Below, in pieces: positions 9,806 through 19,308 of a stretch of DNA of 64,000 bases. Origin of the DNA: Roseomonas sp. (GTDB lineage: Bacteria; Pseudomonadota; Alphaproteobacteria; Acetobacterales; Acetobacteraceae); contig JADCFN010000023.1 in assembly GCA_020249505.1 (NCBI GenBank), positions 62,001 through 126,000 on the forward strand. The letters run 5' to 3'. How positions within the stretch are numbered: the first letter of the stretch is position 1; the number at the start of each line of letters is the position of its first letter. The notes below the pieces were generated by a model. The model made no database searches. It was not told the DNA's origin and saw only the letters and a program-made list of their open reading frames with translations. The position numbers and the translations under genes were made by a program.

Positions 9806-10930
9806 TCATTCATACCAGCCAACATCAAGCGTTGCGACCTCACCGAAGGTCGCCCCACGCGCCATGGCCATGCGGATGATGGGCCAGGAGGTTACCGTCA
9901 TGGTCAGGAAGGGCATGGGGTCCCGCCGGTCCCAACTGACATCACGCGTGGAATAGAGTTGGCGCAGATTTTCGCGAAACGGGCCGCGCCGGAATAGTGA
10001 CATCTGTGTTTCCGTCAGCGCCGAATAGAATTGCTGCAAGCGGGTTTCAGGCCGGTAGCGCGGGACGAAACCGGGCTCCAGCACGGCGCGTGCGATATCA
10101 GTACGTTCCCAGAAATGCAGGCCGCTTGTTGTACGCGGATTGCATTCAATGCCCCAGGGCTGGCCAGCCTCATCCAACATGATGTCGAAGGCGATGAAGC
10201 CGGTCCAATTTGCCGTAGCAATGAAGCGCGTGATCCAATCGGCAATAGCCGGATGTTCCACCCGTTCAAACGCCACCGCGACCGAGCCTGATTTCTGCGC
10301 TGCACGATAAATGACGGTGGAGGAGACGCGCCCCTCATGCGCGATGGAGCAGGAACTATATTCCGCGCCGATCACGCAGCGCTGCACGATGGCGGGAATG
10401 GTGGGCTCCGGCGCGGGTAGGGCAGCGCCAGCAGGCAGAAGCCGCACACCGCGACCGGAACAGGAATGCACTGGCTTGATCACCACCGGGCCGGATTGCG
10501 CCAAAGCCTGGGCTGATGGATCGCCGAGCGCATAGGTCTCCGGCACGGTCAGGCCCCAGATGGCGGCCTGTTGTGCAAAGCCGTGCTTATTGTGCAATCG
10601 GAGTAAATTTGCTGGCGGCATGGTGAAAAGCCGTGTCGTGGCGGGCAAGCTCTCGCGCAAAAAGGCGACATGCATGGTTTCTTCCGAAACCGGCACGACA
10701 AGATCAATCTTCTCATCCGCGATGATGCGCATGAGGTCAGCCAGATAGGCTTGCTTGTCTTCCGCCGGTGCCGTGACGCGATGGCTTTGCGCCACAGCGC
10801 GCGACGCGCCCGCCAGATGGCGCTTGAAAGGTTCCGCCACCACCACACGCCAACCAAGATCAGCAAAGCCGCGCGCCACATCCAGCGCCTTGGGCAGGCG
10901 GCCAAGGGTCAGCAGCAGATTGCCTGTCAT
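9806..10930 (-). CDS. ATP-grasp family ligase-like protein
   Basis: 374 residues. An N-terminal Rossmann-like part is followed by an ATP-grasp fold: VVIKPVHSCSGRGVRLL (nucleotide-binding beta strands with the Gly loop) and the metal-site run FDIMLDEAGQPWGIECNPRTTSG, with Glu and Asn expected to bind Mg-ATP. It resembles the carbamoyl-phosphate-synthase-like ATP-grasp group that joins a carboxylate to an amine or other nucleophile via acyl phosphate. The substrate is unknown. ATG 10930 overlaps the stop of the upstream P450 gene (ATGA), so the two are co-translated and probably act on the same pathway. The pair borders crt genes and shares a promoter region holding PpsR-like sites. Confidence 0.85.
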   Translation of the reverse strand: MTGNLLLTLGRLPKALDVARGFADLGWRVVVAEPFKRHLAGASRAVAQSHRVTAPAEDKQAYLADLMRIIADEKIDLVVPVSEETMHVAFLRESLPATTRLFTMPPANLLRLHNKHGFAQQAAIWGLTVPETYALGDPSAQALAQSGPVVIKPVHSCSGRGVRLLPAGAALPAPEPTIPAIVQRCVIGAEYSSCSIAHEGRVSSTVIYRAAQKSGSVAVAFERVEHPAIADWITRFIATANWTGFIAFDIMLDEAGQPWGIECNPRTTSGLHFWERTDIARAVLEPGFVPRYRPETRLQQFYSALTETQMSLFRRGPFRENLRQLYSTRDVSWDRRDPMPFLTMTVTSWPIIRMAMARGATFGEVATLDVGWYE

Positions 10931-12312
10931 GCAACGCGGGTGACGCGACACATCACCTGCCGCGCCGGGCGCGTGGTGAGCCGCGCGGCGGGGCGCACAT
11001 CACTAGGCGCTTCGATGTGGAAATCAAATTGCCGAAACAGCCGCGCAATCAGCAGCACCGCTTCCACCTGCGCAAAGGCCGCACCCGCGCAAACCCGCGG
11101 GCCAATGCCAAAGGGGATATAGGCGCCAGCGGTCATTTCCGCTTCGCGTTGCGGCAGGAAACGATCAGGGTCGAACAAATGCGGATCACGCCAATAGGCT
11201 TGGTGGCGATGCAGCACCCAGGGAGCGACCATGATCAGCGCGCCCTTCTTCACCGGGTAATCGCCAATGCGCGTTGCCTCATTCGCCACGCGCGGCAGGA
11301 AGGTGATGGGCGGATAAAGCCGCAGCGTTTCACGAAACACATTGCGAATGAATGGAAGTTTACGCGTATGTTCGAACAGGATGGGGCCTGGACCGACAAT
11401 TTCATCAACCTCGGCCCGCAACCGCGCCACCAAAGCTGGTTGCGTCGCGAGCAGATAGAAAACCCAGGTCAGCGCGCTGGCGCTGGTCTCATGCCCGGCC
11501 AGAAACAGCACACCGAGCTGATCAATCAGTTCCTCACGCGTGAAGGCTTTGCCTTCCACATCATGCGCGGCGATGATGGCGCTTGCGATATCATCAAAAC
11601 TGGCGGCGCCATCACCCAAATGCGTATCGAGTAATTCGCCAAGATAGCCGCGAATGAGGCGGCAGGCATTCAACACGCTTTCCTTTTGTGGAATGCGCTT
11701 CCAGGCGCGGTCAAAAATCAGCCGACGAATTTCCACCTGCGCGACGCTATGTTCGAATTCGGTGAAGGCATCGAAGACCTCATGCGCGACGCGGGTTTCC
11801 AGGCCCGTCGAGAACACCGTGCGGCAGATGATATCCGCCGTCATGTGGCTAATCATCAGGTCAAGTGAAAAGCGGGTATTGCGCGCGGCGTGATCGGTAA
11901 GTGTAGCTTCCGCCGCTGCCGCGCCGGCTTCCATGGCGGGAAAGGCGCGGTTGACGCGCATCATCGTCAGGGCCGGGTCAATCATGGCCCGCTGGCGCCG
12001 CCAGGTTGCGCCAGAGGAAACAAAGATCGAATCGCCAATCAGCGGGTCCAGCGCATGCACCATCAGATCGCTTTTGGGCAGAATGCCTTTGGGATCGGTC
12101 AGCACTTCGCGCACCAGATCGGGGCGATTGACGATGATGGTGGATCGCCGCGAATAGCCAAGCGGCCCAATTGGCATGCGATAGGCTTCGGCAGGCAAAA
12201 GGGAAAGCAGATCGCCATCGCCCCTGATCATGCAACGCATCAACGCAATCAGCGCAGGCAAAGGTTCCGATCGCGGCGGGGCGAAGGCGCGGAAGGCGGG
12301 CACATGATTCAT
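10927..12312 (-). CDS. Cytochrome P450 adjacent to carotenoid genes
   Basis: 461 residues, full-length soluble bacterial P450. I-helix AGHETSA (272-278), K-helix ETLR (328-331) and the haem-thiolate motif FGIGPRVCAG (401-410, Cys408) are intact. P450s insert one oxygen from O2 and need external ferredoxin/reductase; none is encoded here. It starts at ATG 12312, divergent from the DUF2306-crtD pair, and is translationally coupled to the downstream ATP-grasp gene. Position beside crtD/crtI and the PpsR-like tandem sites at 12384-12427 suggest oxidation of a carotenoid or another photosynthesis-linked lipid. The substrate is an inference; the family assignment is certain. Confidence 0.93.
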   Translation of the reverse strand: MNHVPAFRAFAPPRSEPLPALIALMRCMIRGDGDLLSLLPAEAYRMPIGPLGYSRRSTIIVNRPDLVREVLTDPKGILPKSDLMVHALDPLIGDSIFVSSGATWRRQRAMIDPALTMMRVNRAFPAMEAGAAAAEATLTDHAARNTRFSLDLMISHMTADIICRTVFSTGLETRVAHEVFDAFTEFEHSVAQVEIRRLIFDRAWKRIPQKESVLNACRLIRGYLGELLDTHLGDGAASFDDIASAIIAAHDVEGKAFTREELIDQLGVLFLAGHETSASALTWVFYLLATQPALVARLRAEVDEIVGPGPILFEHTRKLPFIRNVFRETLRLYPPITFLPRVANEATRIGDYPVKKGALIMVAPWVLHRHQAYWRDPHLFDPDRFLPQREAEMTAGAYIPFGIGPRVCAGAAFAQVEAVLLIARLFRQFDFHIEAPSDVRPAARLTTRPARQVMCRVTRVA

Positions 12313-12383
12313 GGCGCCCTACCTGGCCTTATGCCCAGGCGAGGGCGGGCAAAGGGGCGAAGCGATCCTTGTCCTGCCATGGC

Positions 12384-12427
12384 TGATTTCCATGCTTTAC
12401 ATTAGTATATGTCAAGTGCGATTGTCA
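12384..12427. promoter_or_regulatory. Tandem PpsR/CrtJ-like palindromes between P450 and DUF2306-crtD
   Basis: Two near-consensus TGT-N12-ACA elements: TGA-N12-ACA at 12384-12401 and TGT-N12-TCA at 12410-12427, each with one mismatch, separated by exactly 8 nt. Tandem sites about 8 nt apart are the known CrtJ/PpsR arrangement in Rhodobacter. They lie in the 137-nt gap between divergent starts 12312 and 12450, so one bound repressor could control both directions. A PpsR is encoded at 50.4 kb. Confidence 0.55.
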
Positions 12428-12449
12428 CCCGAAAGCCGGGGAGGCTCGG

Positions 12450-13193
12450 ATGGTCCTGTTCCTGTTCCATGCGCTGGTCGCCGCCCATATCGTGACGGGC
12501 AGCGTTGGCGCCATTGCTTTCTGGGTGCCCGTGATTGGGCGGAAGGGCGGCGCCAATCACGCGCGCTGGGGCAAGGTCTTCACCTTCGCGCTGCTGATTA
12601 CCGGCTGCCTGGCGATGATGATGAGTCTGCTGACCCTGGCAGCGCCCATTGAAACCCACCCGCATCTGGAAGGCCGATTTGATGAGGCGTTCATCCGCGG
12701 CATTTTTGGCTGGATGATGTTGATGACCGGGCTGCTGACGGTGAACCTTGCCTGGTATGGCTGGCTTTCCATTCGCAACAAGCGCCGGCATGAATTGAAT
12801 CGCACCAGGTTCAATCTGTTTCTGCAATATGCGCTGATACCCGCGTCCTTGAATTGCGCCTGGCAGGGTTGGATGATCGGCCAGCCGCTGATGATTGGCA
12901 TTTGCATGGTGGGGCTGGCGACTGCGGCGACGAATCTCTGGTTTCTGATGGCACGCGAACCGGGGCCGGGTTCCTGGATCAAGGAACATATCAAGGCTTT
13001 GGTGGGTGCGGGTATATCAGTCTACACCGCCTTTATGGCTTTCGGTTCCGTCAGGATTTTCCCCGAATTGGCGCTCAATCCCTTCATGTGGGCGGTGCCG
13101 CTGGTGGTGGGGGTTTCGCTGATCATCTGGCACCGTCGTGTTGTGGATCGGCAATTCGCCGGGCGCGGTCGGCGACTAAGTGCTGCCGCCTGA
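12450..13193 (+). CDS. DUF2306-like polytopic membrane protein upstream of crtD
   Basis: 247 residues with about seven predicted membrane segments, the first at the extreme N-terminus (FLFHALVAAHIVTGSVGAI). Conserved-looking His residues near the ends of helices and the general layout recall the DUF2306 group of integral membrane proteins; that assignment is tentative. Start ATG 12450 is supported by GGAGG 5 nt upstream. Its stop is followed one base later by the crtD start, so the two are co-transcribed and perhaps coupled. A role in carotenoid metabolism or membrane assembly is only inferred from this position. Confidence 0.75.
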   Translation: MVLFLFHALVAAHIVTGSVGAIAFWVPVIGRKGGANHARWGKVFTFALLITGCLAMMMSLLTLAAPIETHPHLEGRFDEAFIRGIFGWMMLMTGLLTVNLAWYGWLSIRNKRRHELNRTRFNLFLQYALIPASLNCAWQGWMIGQPLMIGICMVGLATAATNLWFLMAREPGPGSWIKEHIKALVGAGISVYTAFMAFGSVRIFPELALNPFMWAVPLVVGVSLIIWHRRVVDRQFAGRGRRLSAAA

Positions 13194-13194
13194 T

Positions 13195-14724
13195 ATGGCT
13201 GCACCACGCGTTATTGTAATTGGCGCCGGCATGGGCGGCTTGGCGGCTGCTGCTGATCTTGCGCGTCGAGGCGCGGCAGTGACGGTGTTGGAACGCGCCA
13301 GCGCCCCCGGTGGCAAGATGCGCGAAGTGATGGTGGATGGCAGCCCGATTGATGGCGGCCCCACGGTCTTCACCATGCGCTGGATTTTTGAGGGGCTGTT
13401 TGCGGATGCCGGCGCTTCCCTGGAAGCAGCACTGCATTTGCAGAAAGCCGATATCCTGGCGCGGCACGCCTGGCGCGCCGGCGGCAGGTTGGATCTTTTT
13501 GCTGATATCGCGCGTTCGGCTGATGTCATTGGTGATTTTGCGGGCGCGGCCGAGGCGCGCGGCTATCGCGCCTTTTGCGCGCGCAGCGCCGATATTTTCC
13601 GCACGCTCCGCGGTTCCTTCATTGCCGCCGAACGCCCATCACCCCTTGATCTGGTCAAGCGCGTCGGCATTACGAATATCGGCGCGCTGATCCGCACCGC
13701 GCCGATGAAAACCCTTTGGGATGCCTTGGGCGAGCATTTCCGCGACCCGCGCTTGCGCCAGCTATTCGGGCGGTATGCAACCTATTGCGGATGCTCCCCG
13801 TGGTTAGCGCCGGCCACGCTGATGCTGGTCGCGCATGTGGAGCAGGATGGTGTGTGGTTCGTGAAGGGCGGTATGCGGCGCGTGGCAGATGCGATCCAGC
13901 GTCTGGCAGAGGACAAGGGTGCCGAATTCTGCTTTGGGGCCGAGGTCGCAGAACTTCTAACGCGTCAGGGCCGAGTTTCTGGTGTGCGGCTGGGAAATGG
14001 TGAGGAAATCACCGCCGATGCGGTGGTATTCAACGGCGATGTGGCCGCACTGGCGCGGGGCCTATTGGGGCAGGCGCCGCGAAACGCGGCTGAGGATACG
14101 CCGCGTGCAGCGCGTTCCCTGTCGGCCGTCACCTGGTGCGTGAAGGCACCAACTTCCGGCTTTCCTCTGGTGCATCACAATGTATTTTTTGCTGAAGACT
14201 ACGCGGCAGAATTCGACGCCATTTTCCGCCAGCGCGACATCACCGCAGCACCTACTGTCTATATCTGCGCGCAGGATCGCGAAGCGGGGCCAGGACCAAC
14301 TGAGGGCACGCCGGAACGGATGCTTGTTTTGATCAATGCGCCACCTGACGGTGATCGGCGTGGCTATTCGCTTGCGGAAATAGCCAAACTTGGCGAACGC
14401 GGCTTTGGCCTGCTGAAGGCGTGCGGATTGGAGATTGCACGTGATGCTGGCGCTGAGGTGGTCACCACGCCAGAAGGTTTCGCGCGCCTTTTCCCGGGCT
14501 CCGGTGGAGCGCTTTATGGCCGCGCGAGCCATGGCACCACCGGCACCTTTGCGCGACCTGGGGCGGTAACACGCTTACGGGGGCTCTATTTGGCCGGTGG
14601 TTCCGTGCATCCGGGCCCTGGCATTCCCATGGCAGCGATGTCTGGCCGCATAGCCGCGGCGCGGCTTTTGGAAGATTGGGCCGGTGCGCGTGGCGCTATT
14701 CGAATTGGTACGCTGCGCGCTTAA
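13195..14724 (+). CDS. crtD: Carotenoid 3,4-desaturase CrtD (hydroxyneurosporene desaturase)
   Basis: 509 residues, flavin-dependent phytoene-desaturase-family enzyme. FAD-binding dinucleotide fold VIGAGMGGLAAA at the N-terminus, followed by ERASAPGGKM; GGPTVFTMRW (about 59-68) and the C-terminal GGSVHPGPGIPMAAMSG are typical of CrtD rather than CrtI. It introduces the C-3,4 double bond into 1-hydroxy- or 1-methoxy-carotenoids of the spheroidene/spirilloxanthin route. ATG 13195 follows the upstream stop by one base; GTG 13180 in frame is a less likely start. Its 3' end overlaps the convergent crtI 3' end by four bases. Confidence 0.92.
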   Translation: MAAPRVIVIGAGMGGLAAAADLARRGAAVTVLERASAPGGKMREVMVDGSPIDGGPTVFTMRWIFEGLFADAGASLEAALHLQKADILARHAWRAGGRLDLFADIARSADVIGDFAGAAEARGYRAFCARSADIFRTLRGSFIAAERPSPLDLVKRVGITNIGALIRTAPMKTLWDALGEHFRDPRLRQLFGRYATYCGCSPWLAPATLMLVAHVEQDGVWFVKGGMRRVADAIQRLAEDKGAEFCFGAEVAELLTRQGRVSGVRLGNGEEITADAVVFNGDVAALARGLLGQAPRNAAEDTPRAARSLSAVTWCVKAPTSGFPLVHHNVFFAEDYAAEFDAIFRQRDITAAPTVYICAQDREAGPGPTEGTPERMLVLINAPPDGDRRGYSLAEIAKLGERGFGLLKACGLEIARDAGAEVVTTPEGFARLFPGSGGALYGRASHGTTGTFARPGAVTRLRGLYLAGGSVHPGPGIPMAAMSGRIAAARLLEDWAGARGAIRIGTLRA

Positions 14725-16235
14725 TTGCGCCTCAGTGTATCGCCATGCGGCACAAGCTGATCGAGTACCTTAGCTGAGGAAATCACACCCGGTACGCCAG
14801 CACCAGGATGTGTGCCGGCACCTACCAGATAAAGCCCCTGCACTTCTTCACTGACATTATGCGGGCGAAACCAGGCGCTTTGGAAAAGCTGCGGTTCCAG
14901 CGCAAAGGCCGCGCCATTCACCGATAGCAGCCGATCCTGAAAATCCTGCGGCGTGATCATACGGGATGTGACGAGCGCCTCACCAAGCCCCGGGAGCACA
15001 GTTTCTTCTAGACGCTTTTCTATGGCCTTCCGATAGGGCTCCGCATGCTTGGCCCAATCCACCTTACCGCCCAAATGCGGCACGGGAGCCAACACATAGA
15101 AGGAATCGCAGCCCGGCGGGGCAAGGGACGCATCCGTCGCGGTTGGGCGATGCAAATAAAGGCTGAAATCCTCTGCCAGGTGTTTGCGTGTAAAAATATC
15201 GTGCAGCAATTCCTGGTAGCGTGGGCCGAGCACCATGGTGTGGTGATAGACATCATCATACCGGCGCTTGGTTCCGAAATACCAGACGAAAAGGCTCATG
15301 GAATAGCGTGCGCGGGCGATCTTGCGATCTGTCCAGCGCCGGCGCGGATAATCCTGCAAAAGCTTACTGTAGGTCCAGGCGACATCGGCGTTGGAAACCA
15401 CGATATCAGCGGAAAGGCTTTCGCCATCTGCCAGTTCAACACCCGTGGCACGGCCACCTTCGGTGGTGATGCGCTTCACCTCGGCGTTATAACGAATGCT
15501 TCCGCCCAGCCTTGTGGCAAGATCAAGAATTCCCTGCACCAGCGCACCCATGCCACCCATGGCGTAATGCACACCATGCAGCCGTTCCAGATGCGCGATC
15601 AGGCAGTAATAGGCCGTCGTGGTCATCGGATTTCCGCCAATAAGCAGCGGGTGGAAGCTGAAGGCGACGCGCAGCTTTTCACTGGTGAAGTAATCACAGA
15701 CGCGGCTATAGACGGTGCGATAGCCCTTCAGGCGGATCAAATCCGGCGCGGCACTGATCAGGCTGGCAAGACTATGGAAGGGCTTGTCGGCCAGTTCAGC
15801 GAAAGCCACACGAAAGATACGCTCACTTTCCAGAATAAAGCGTTCAAAGCCCGCGCTATCTTGCGGTGCAATCCGTGCGACCTCGGCCCGCGTGACATCA
15901 AGGTCTGCGGAACAGCGCATCACTTCGCCATCATCAAAGCGAATCAGGTAAAAGGGATCCATCGCGCGCAGATCAATATCCTGCGCAAGCTTGCGGCCAG
16001 CGAGCGACCAAAGCTCTTCCAGCAAATAGGGCGCAGTGATGATGGTTGGGCCAGCATCGAAGGTGAACCCATCCTGCCGAAAGACATAAGCGCGCCCACC
16101 GGGCGCATCGAGTTTCTCAAGGATTGTCACACGCCAACCACGCGCGCCAAGCCGAACCGCCGCGGCCAAGCCACCAAAGCCAGAACCAATCACAATCGCA
16201 TGCGGGCGCTGATCCTGCGTCATCTCATTCGGCAT
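14721..16235 (-). CDS. crtI: Phytoene desaturase CrtI
   Basis: 504 residues, full length. FAD dinucleotide motif VIGSGFGGLAAAVRLGARG near residue 15, FDAGPTIITAPYLLEELW, and the C-terminal bacterial desaturase signature YLVGAGTHPGAGVPGVISSAK. It converts phytoene to neurosporene or lycopene in the membrane. The start may be ATG 16235 or ATG 16223; neither has a clear ribosome site. It follows pufC in the same direction, separated by a terminator-like hairpin, so its transcription may be partly read-through from puf. Confidence 0.94.
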   Translation of the reverse strand: MPNEMTQDQRPHAIVIGSGFGGLAAAVRLGARGWRVTILEKLDAPGGRAYVFRQDGFTFDAGPTIITAPYLLEELWSLAGRKLAQDIDLRAMDPFYLIRFDDGEVMRCSADLDVTRAEVARIAPQDSAGFERFILESERIFRVAFAELADKPFHSLASLISAAPDLIRLKGYRTVYSRVCDYFTSEKLRVAFSFHPLLIGGNPMTTTAYYCLIAHLERLHGVHYAMGGMGALVQGILDLATRLGGSIRYNAEVKRITTEGGRATGVELADGESLSADIVVSNADVAWTYSKLLQDYPRRRWTDRKIARARYSMSLFVWYFGTKRRYDDVYHHTMVLGPRYQELLHDIFTRKHLAEDFSLYLHRPTATDASLAPPGCDSFYVLAPVPHLGGKVDWAKHAEPYRKAIEKRLEETVLPGLGEALVTSRMITPQDFQDRLLSVNGAAFALEPQLFQSAWFRPHNVSEEVQGLYLVGAGTHPGAGVPGVISSAKVLDQLVPHGDTLRRN

Positions 16236-16250
16236 GAAACACCAGTGCTA

Positions 16251-16290
16251 ATTGCCAGAAAAGGAAAGCCCCCGCGCAAGACGCGGAGGC
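16251..16290 (-). terminator. Probable terminator at the end of the puf operon
   Basis: On the minus strand an interrupted stem (GCC and CCGCG arms, 16268-16276 with 16282-16290, one C/A mismatch, 5-nt loop) is followed by a T-rich run TTTCCTTTT at about 16259-16267. It lies between pufC and crtI and has the form of an intrinsic terminator. Confidence 0.6.
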
Positions 16291-16314
16291 CCCAAAGCTT
16301 CATCACGCAAGGAA

Positions 16315-16337
16315 GGGCGGGGTCAGTCATCCCGCCC
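16315..16337 (-). repeat. GC-rich hairpin just after pufC
   Basis: A perfect 7-bp inverted repeat GGGCGGG/CCCGCCC (16315-16321 and 16331-16337) with a 9-nt loop begins 8 nt past the pufC stop. There is no T-run after it, so it more likely protects the 3' end of puf mRNA, acting with the terminator hairpin downstream. Confidence 0.5.
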
Positions 16338-16344
16338 CAACCTG

Positions 16345-17421
16345 TTATCGCGGCGTGGCATCGGCTGAACGCAGCGGGCCTTGATTGACCTGCTTCAATT
16401 CAGGGAAGTCACGCAGCATCGGTGCACCATTCAGGGGACGATTCACGCCCTGGTGGCAGGTGGAGCAATTCACCTTCAGCGGATCACCCATGGCGCCGAG
16501 CCGAGGGCCATGCGGGCCTTCCGCCGGACCATTGGGATTCTGCGCCCAAAGCGGCTTCAGCGGTTCGATGTAGGACATGTTGATGTCCCGCACCATGCGG
16601 ATGCCGTGCCAGGCAGTCGTCCGCGCTGGCGGGCTTTGTGCCCATTCGGCGAAGGACCGGCTATTGTGGCAATAAGTGCAGTTCACGCCAAGCGATGTGG
16701 ACATATGCATCATCAGTGCATAGGTCCATTCCGTTGACATGGTATTCTGACTGTTCCGACCGGGCAGCGACGTTGTGCTGATATTGCGGATTTCCCTGTC
16801 ACCCAGCAGGAAGGGGGTGAAGGGATCCGAAGGCAGGGAACTTTCGCCCACGGAAGCGGCAGGATGATTCTGCCCACGCGGCGCTTGCAGACCAGCACGG
16901 CTATTCGGTTCGGTTGACCACACCATGGTCGGCACCGCATTGCCGCGATGACAGGTGTAGCAGGTGACGCCAGTCTGGCCGACATGTGACGCCCATTCCG
17001 AATTGATCTTATGCGTCATCTGCAGCATGCGGCGGGCGACGACCTTGGTGTAGACTTCGTCCGACGCCATATTCTCGACATTGTGGCAATAGCCGCAGCC
17101 CTGATTGGGCGCGATCCATTCCGTCATGGCTAGCATGATGCGGTTGAATTGCGCTTCACTCACGTCACGCAGCACTTGCACATTCTGATAGGCCTCATGC
17201 GCCCGCGGTCCGGTCGTATCAGCTGCCTCAGATGCTTCAGGCGCCTGATTGGCCGCAAGCAATGCCGGCAGGGTGCGCGGGTTTTCAACCTCACCCATCG
17301 AAAGCCCGCGGAAGCCGCCTTGTATTGACAGTACCGGTGGGCGTTCGAAGGTAGTAACGAAGATCACTCCGCACAGCAGCGCCACCACAAAGGCAGCGAT
17401 GCTAAGTGAAAACCTGCTCAT
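16345..17421 (-). CDS. pufC: Photosynthetic reaction centre tetrahaem cytochrome c subunit
   Basis: 358 residues. Four CXXCH haem sites are intact: Cys109-His113, Cys154-His158, Cys248-His252 and Cys319-His323. The N-terminus is a single hydrophobic segment (about 6-24) with no convincing lipobox: the Cys17 context ALLCG lacks a small residue before Cys, so it probably stays as an uncleaved membrane anchor. The protein sits on the periplasmic face and re-reduces the special pair. Its start overlaps the pufM stop by ATGA. It is the last gene of pufBALMC. Confidence 0.96.
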   Translation of the reverse strand: MSRFSLSIAAFVVALLCGVIFVTTFERPPVLSIQGGFRGLSMGEVENPRTLPALLAANQAPEASEAADTTGPRAHEAYQNVQVLRDVSEAQFNRIMLAMTEWIAPNQGCGYCHNVENMASDEVYTKVVARRMLQMTHKINSEWASHVGQTGVTCYTCHRGNAVPTMVWSTEPNSRAGLQAPRGQNHPAASVGESSLPSDPFTPFLLGDREIRNISTTSLPGRNSQNTMSTEWTYALMMHMSTSLGVNCTYCHNSRSFAEWAQSPPARTTAWHGIRMVRDINMSYIEPLKPLWAQNPNGPAEGPHGPRLGAMGDPLKVNCSTCHQGVNRPLNGAPMLRDFPELKQVNQGPLRSADATPR

Positions 17422-18398
17422 CGCGGCGCTCCTTGTACGATGGAGGGATCAACAGCGGGCGTCCAAGGCATTGTGTAGGCCGGCGCGAAATGCCGATCCA
17501 CCGCCCAAAGATACCAATTATCCACGACCGTACCGGTCAGCAGAATGCCAATCCCACCCGTGACGGGGCAAAGGAAGGCAAACCACCAGGCCCAGCGGTG
17601 GATGCTTTCGAAAGTGGCGTTGAAACCCATGGTCCAACGCCAGAACAACCCACCACGTTCCGCTGCCGTGCCGCGGTCTAGCGTTTGTTCGATTTCACGT
17701 TCACCACCATAACGGCCGAGTGCCAGAATGGTTGCCGCATGCATCGCGAACAGCAGGACGGAACCGTAAAGGAACACGATTGAAAGCGCGTGGAAGGGGT
17801 TGTAGAACAAATTGCCGTAGCGGATTGAAAACGCTGCAGTCCAATCCAGATGCGGGAAGATGCCGAAGGGCACTGCCTCGCTCCAGCTTCCCATGGCAAC
17901 CGGGCGGATGAAGCCCAGCACCAGGTAAAGCCAGATCGCACCAGCAAAGGCCCAAGCCACATGGGTGCCCATGCCGAGCGCCCGTGCACGGCGATAGGTA
18001 CGCACCCACCAAAGCAGCATGGAAAGCGTCAGGAAGAACCCTGCCACAATCCACCAGCCACCCTTGTTCAGCGGCGGAATGCGCAAGCCATATTCCGGCG
18101 GCGGCGGTTCAAGCGCCAGCCAGAAAAGCTGACGGATGAATTCGCTGAGGTTCCAGTTTACCGAGGCCAGCATGCACAGCCCGATGATCTCAAAGGCGAT
18201 GAAGCCAAAGAGCAACGAGAGAATGCCAAGATAGCCAAGATAAACCGGTCCAATCTGTGCGTCGCCAAAGCGACCAAAGAGATGCACTTCCCTTGGTGTG
18301 CCTTCCCGCAGCGAATTATCCGCAGGTAGTGGCACACCAGGATACGGCGCCGGTCCGCGTACCTGTATCCGGGTGAAGATATTCTGATATTCGGCCAT
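17418..18398 (-). CDS. pufM: Reaction centre M subunit
   Basis: 326 residues with five transmembrane helices. [26 protein letters not shown] carries the His residues for bacteriochlorophyll and iron binding (shown in two parts: HLDW and NPFH), and [22 protein letters not shown] is split over the fifth helix. It pairs with PufL to hold the special pair, bacteriopheophytins and quinones in the inner membrane. The C-terminus is extended compared with Rhodobacter, as in species with a PufC subunit. 21 nt separate it from pufL. Confidence 0.97.
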   Translation of the reverse strand: MAEYQNIFTRIQVRGPAPYPGVPLPADNSLREGTPREVHLFGRFGDAQIGPVYLGYLGILSLLFGFIAFEIIGLCMLASVNWNLSEFIRQLFWLALEPPPPEYGLRIPPLNKGGWWIVAGFFLTLSMLLWWVRTYRRARALGMGTHVAWAFAGAIWLYLVLGFIRPVAMGSWSEAVPFGIFPHLDWTAAFSIRYGNLFYNPFHALSIVFLYGSVLLFAMHAATILALGRYGGEREIEQTLDRGTAAERGGLFWRWTMGFNATFESIHRWAWWFAFLCPVTGGIGILLTGTVVDNWYLWAVDRHFAPAYTMPWTPAVDPSIVQGAPR

Positions 18399-18419
18399 GG
18401 GATTTTTCCCTCCCCTCGC

Positions 18420-19244
18420 CTAGCGCCAAATCGGCAGGTTAAGCCACCAGCCCCACCATTCGGGCCAGCCGCGGGTCCAGAAAGGACCACTAATCACGAT
18501 GCAGATTGCACTCCAAAATCCCGCTGACAGCGCCAGGAAAAGACCGAGCCTATGGATACCCAGCGTGCCAATCGAATAACCGATGAAGTCACGAAAGAAG
18601 GTATTCTCATGCTCTGCGGTCTTGACCGGTTCACCTTCTGGCGGGTTGAGCGCCGAGAGAACCAATGCACCGTGCAGGGACAGCGCCAATACCGTGGTGA
18701 AGAAGAACGTCACCGCGATCATATGCGCTGGATTGTAATGGAAGTGCAGATATTGATAGCCAACATTGGACACCCAATCGAGGTGACTCCAAATGCCATA
18801 AGGGAAGCCGTGTCCCCAGGCGCCCATCAGCACCGGCCGGATCACGACCAGGGTGACATAGGCGAAAACCGCGACGCCATAAGCGATTGGGATGTGATAC
18901 CCCATGCCGAGCTTGCGCGAAATTTCCGCCTGGCGCAGTGCCCAGGAAACAAAAGCGCCGATCGCGCAGATGGTGATCATCTGCCAAAGCCCGCCTTCGC
19001 GCATTGGCGCCAGGCGCAGCCCGTATTTGAGATCCGGCGGCGCGATATTGATCAGCCAGGGATTCCAGGTCCCGCCAATCGCAGCGCCGTAGAGGATCAG
19101 GGCGGTTCCAACAAAGCTGAAAAACGCCGTGGTCACGCCAAAGAACCCGACATAGAAAGGCCCTATCCAAAAATCGAATAGGTCGCCCCCTATCAGGGTT
19201 CCGCCGCGGACGCGGTATTTCCGCTCAAAGCTTAACATCGCCAT
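18420..19244 (-). CDS. pufL: Reaction centre L subunit
   Basis: 274 residues, normal length. N-terminal [32 protein letters not shown] with His ligands near 152 and 172, and NPAHM for the accessory pigment or iron ligands. Ribosome site AGGAG lies 9 nt before ATG 19244; the next in-frame ATG at 19238 is also usable. Second membrane-spanning core subunit of the type-II reaction centre, five helices. Confidence 0.97.
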   Translation of the reverse strand: MAMLSFERKYRVRGGTLIGGDLFDFWIGPFYVGFFGVTTAFFSFVGTALILYGAAIGGTWNPWLINIAPPDLKYGLRLAPMREGGLWQMITICAIGAFVSWALRQAEISRKLGMGYHIPIAYGVAVFAYVTLVVIRPVLMGAWGHGFPYGIWSHLDWVSNVGYQYLHFHYNPAHMIAVTFFFTTVLALSLHGALVLSALNPPEGEPVKTAEHENTFFRDFIGYSIGTLGIHRLGLFLALSAGFWSAICIVISGPFWTRGWPEWWGWWLNLPIWR

Positions 19245-19308
19245 CGCTTGATGCTCCTCTCCCGACGGGGGCTTTGCCCGCCTGGCGGTCCCTCATGATG
19301 TTCTGTGC

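Noticed and set aside
12384-12427. Random occurrence of TGT/ACA triplets
   Set aside because: Single triplets are common, but two one-mismatch sites exactly 8 nt apart between divergent genes beside crtD are less easily chance. Kept as a feature with moderate confidence.
13180-13195. GTG start for crtD
   Set aside because: It would overlap the end of the DUF2306-like gene; ATG 13195 directly after that gene's stop fits the FAD motif position better.
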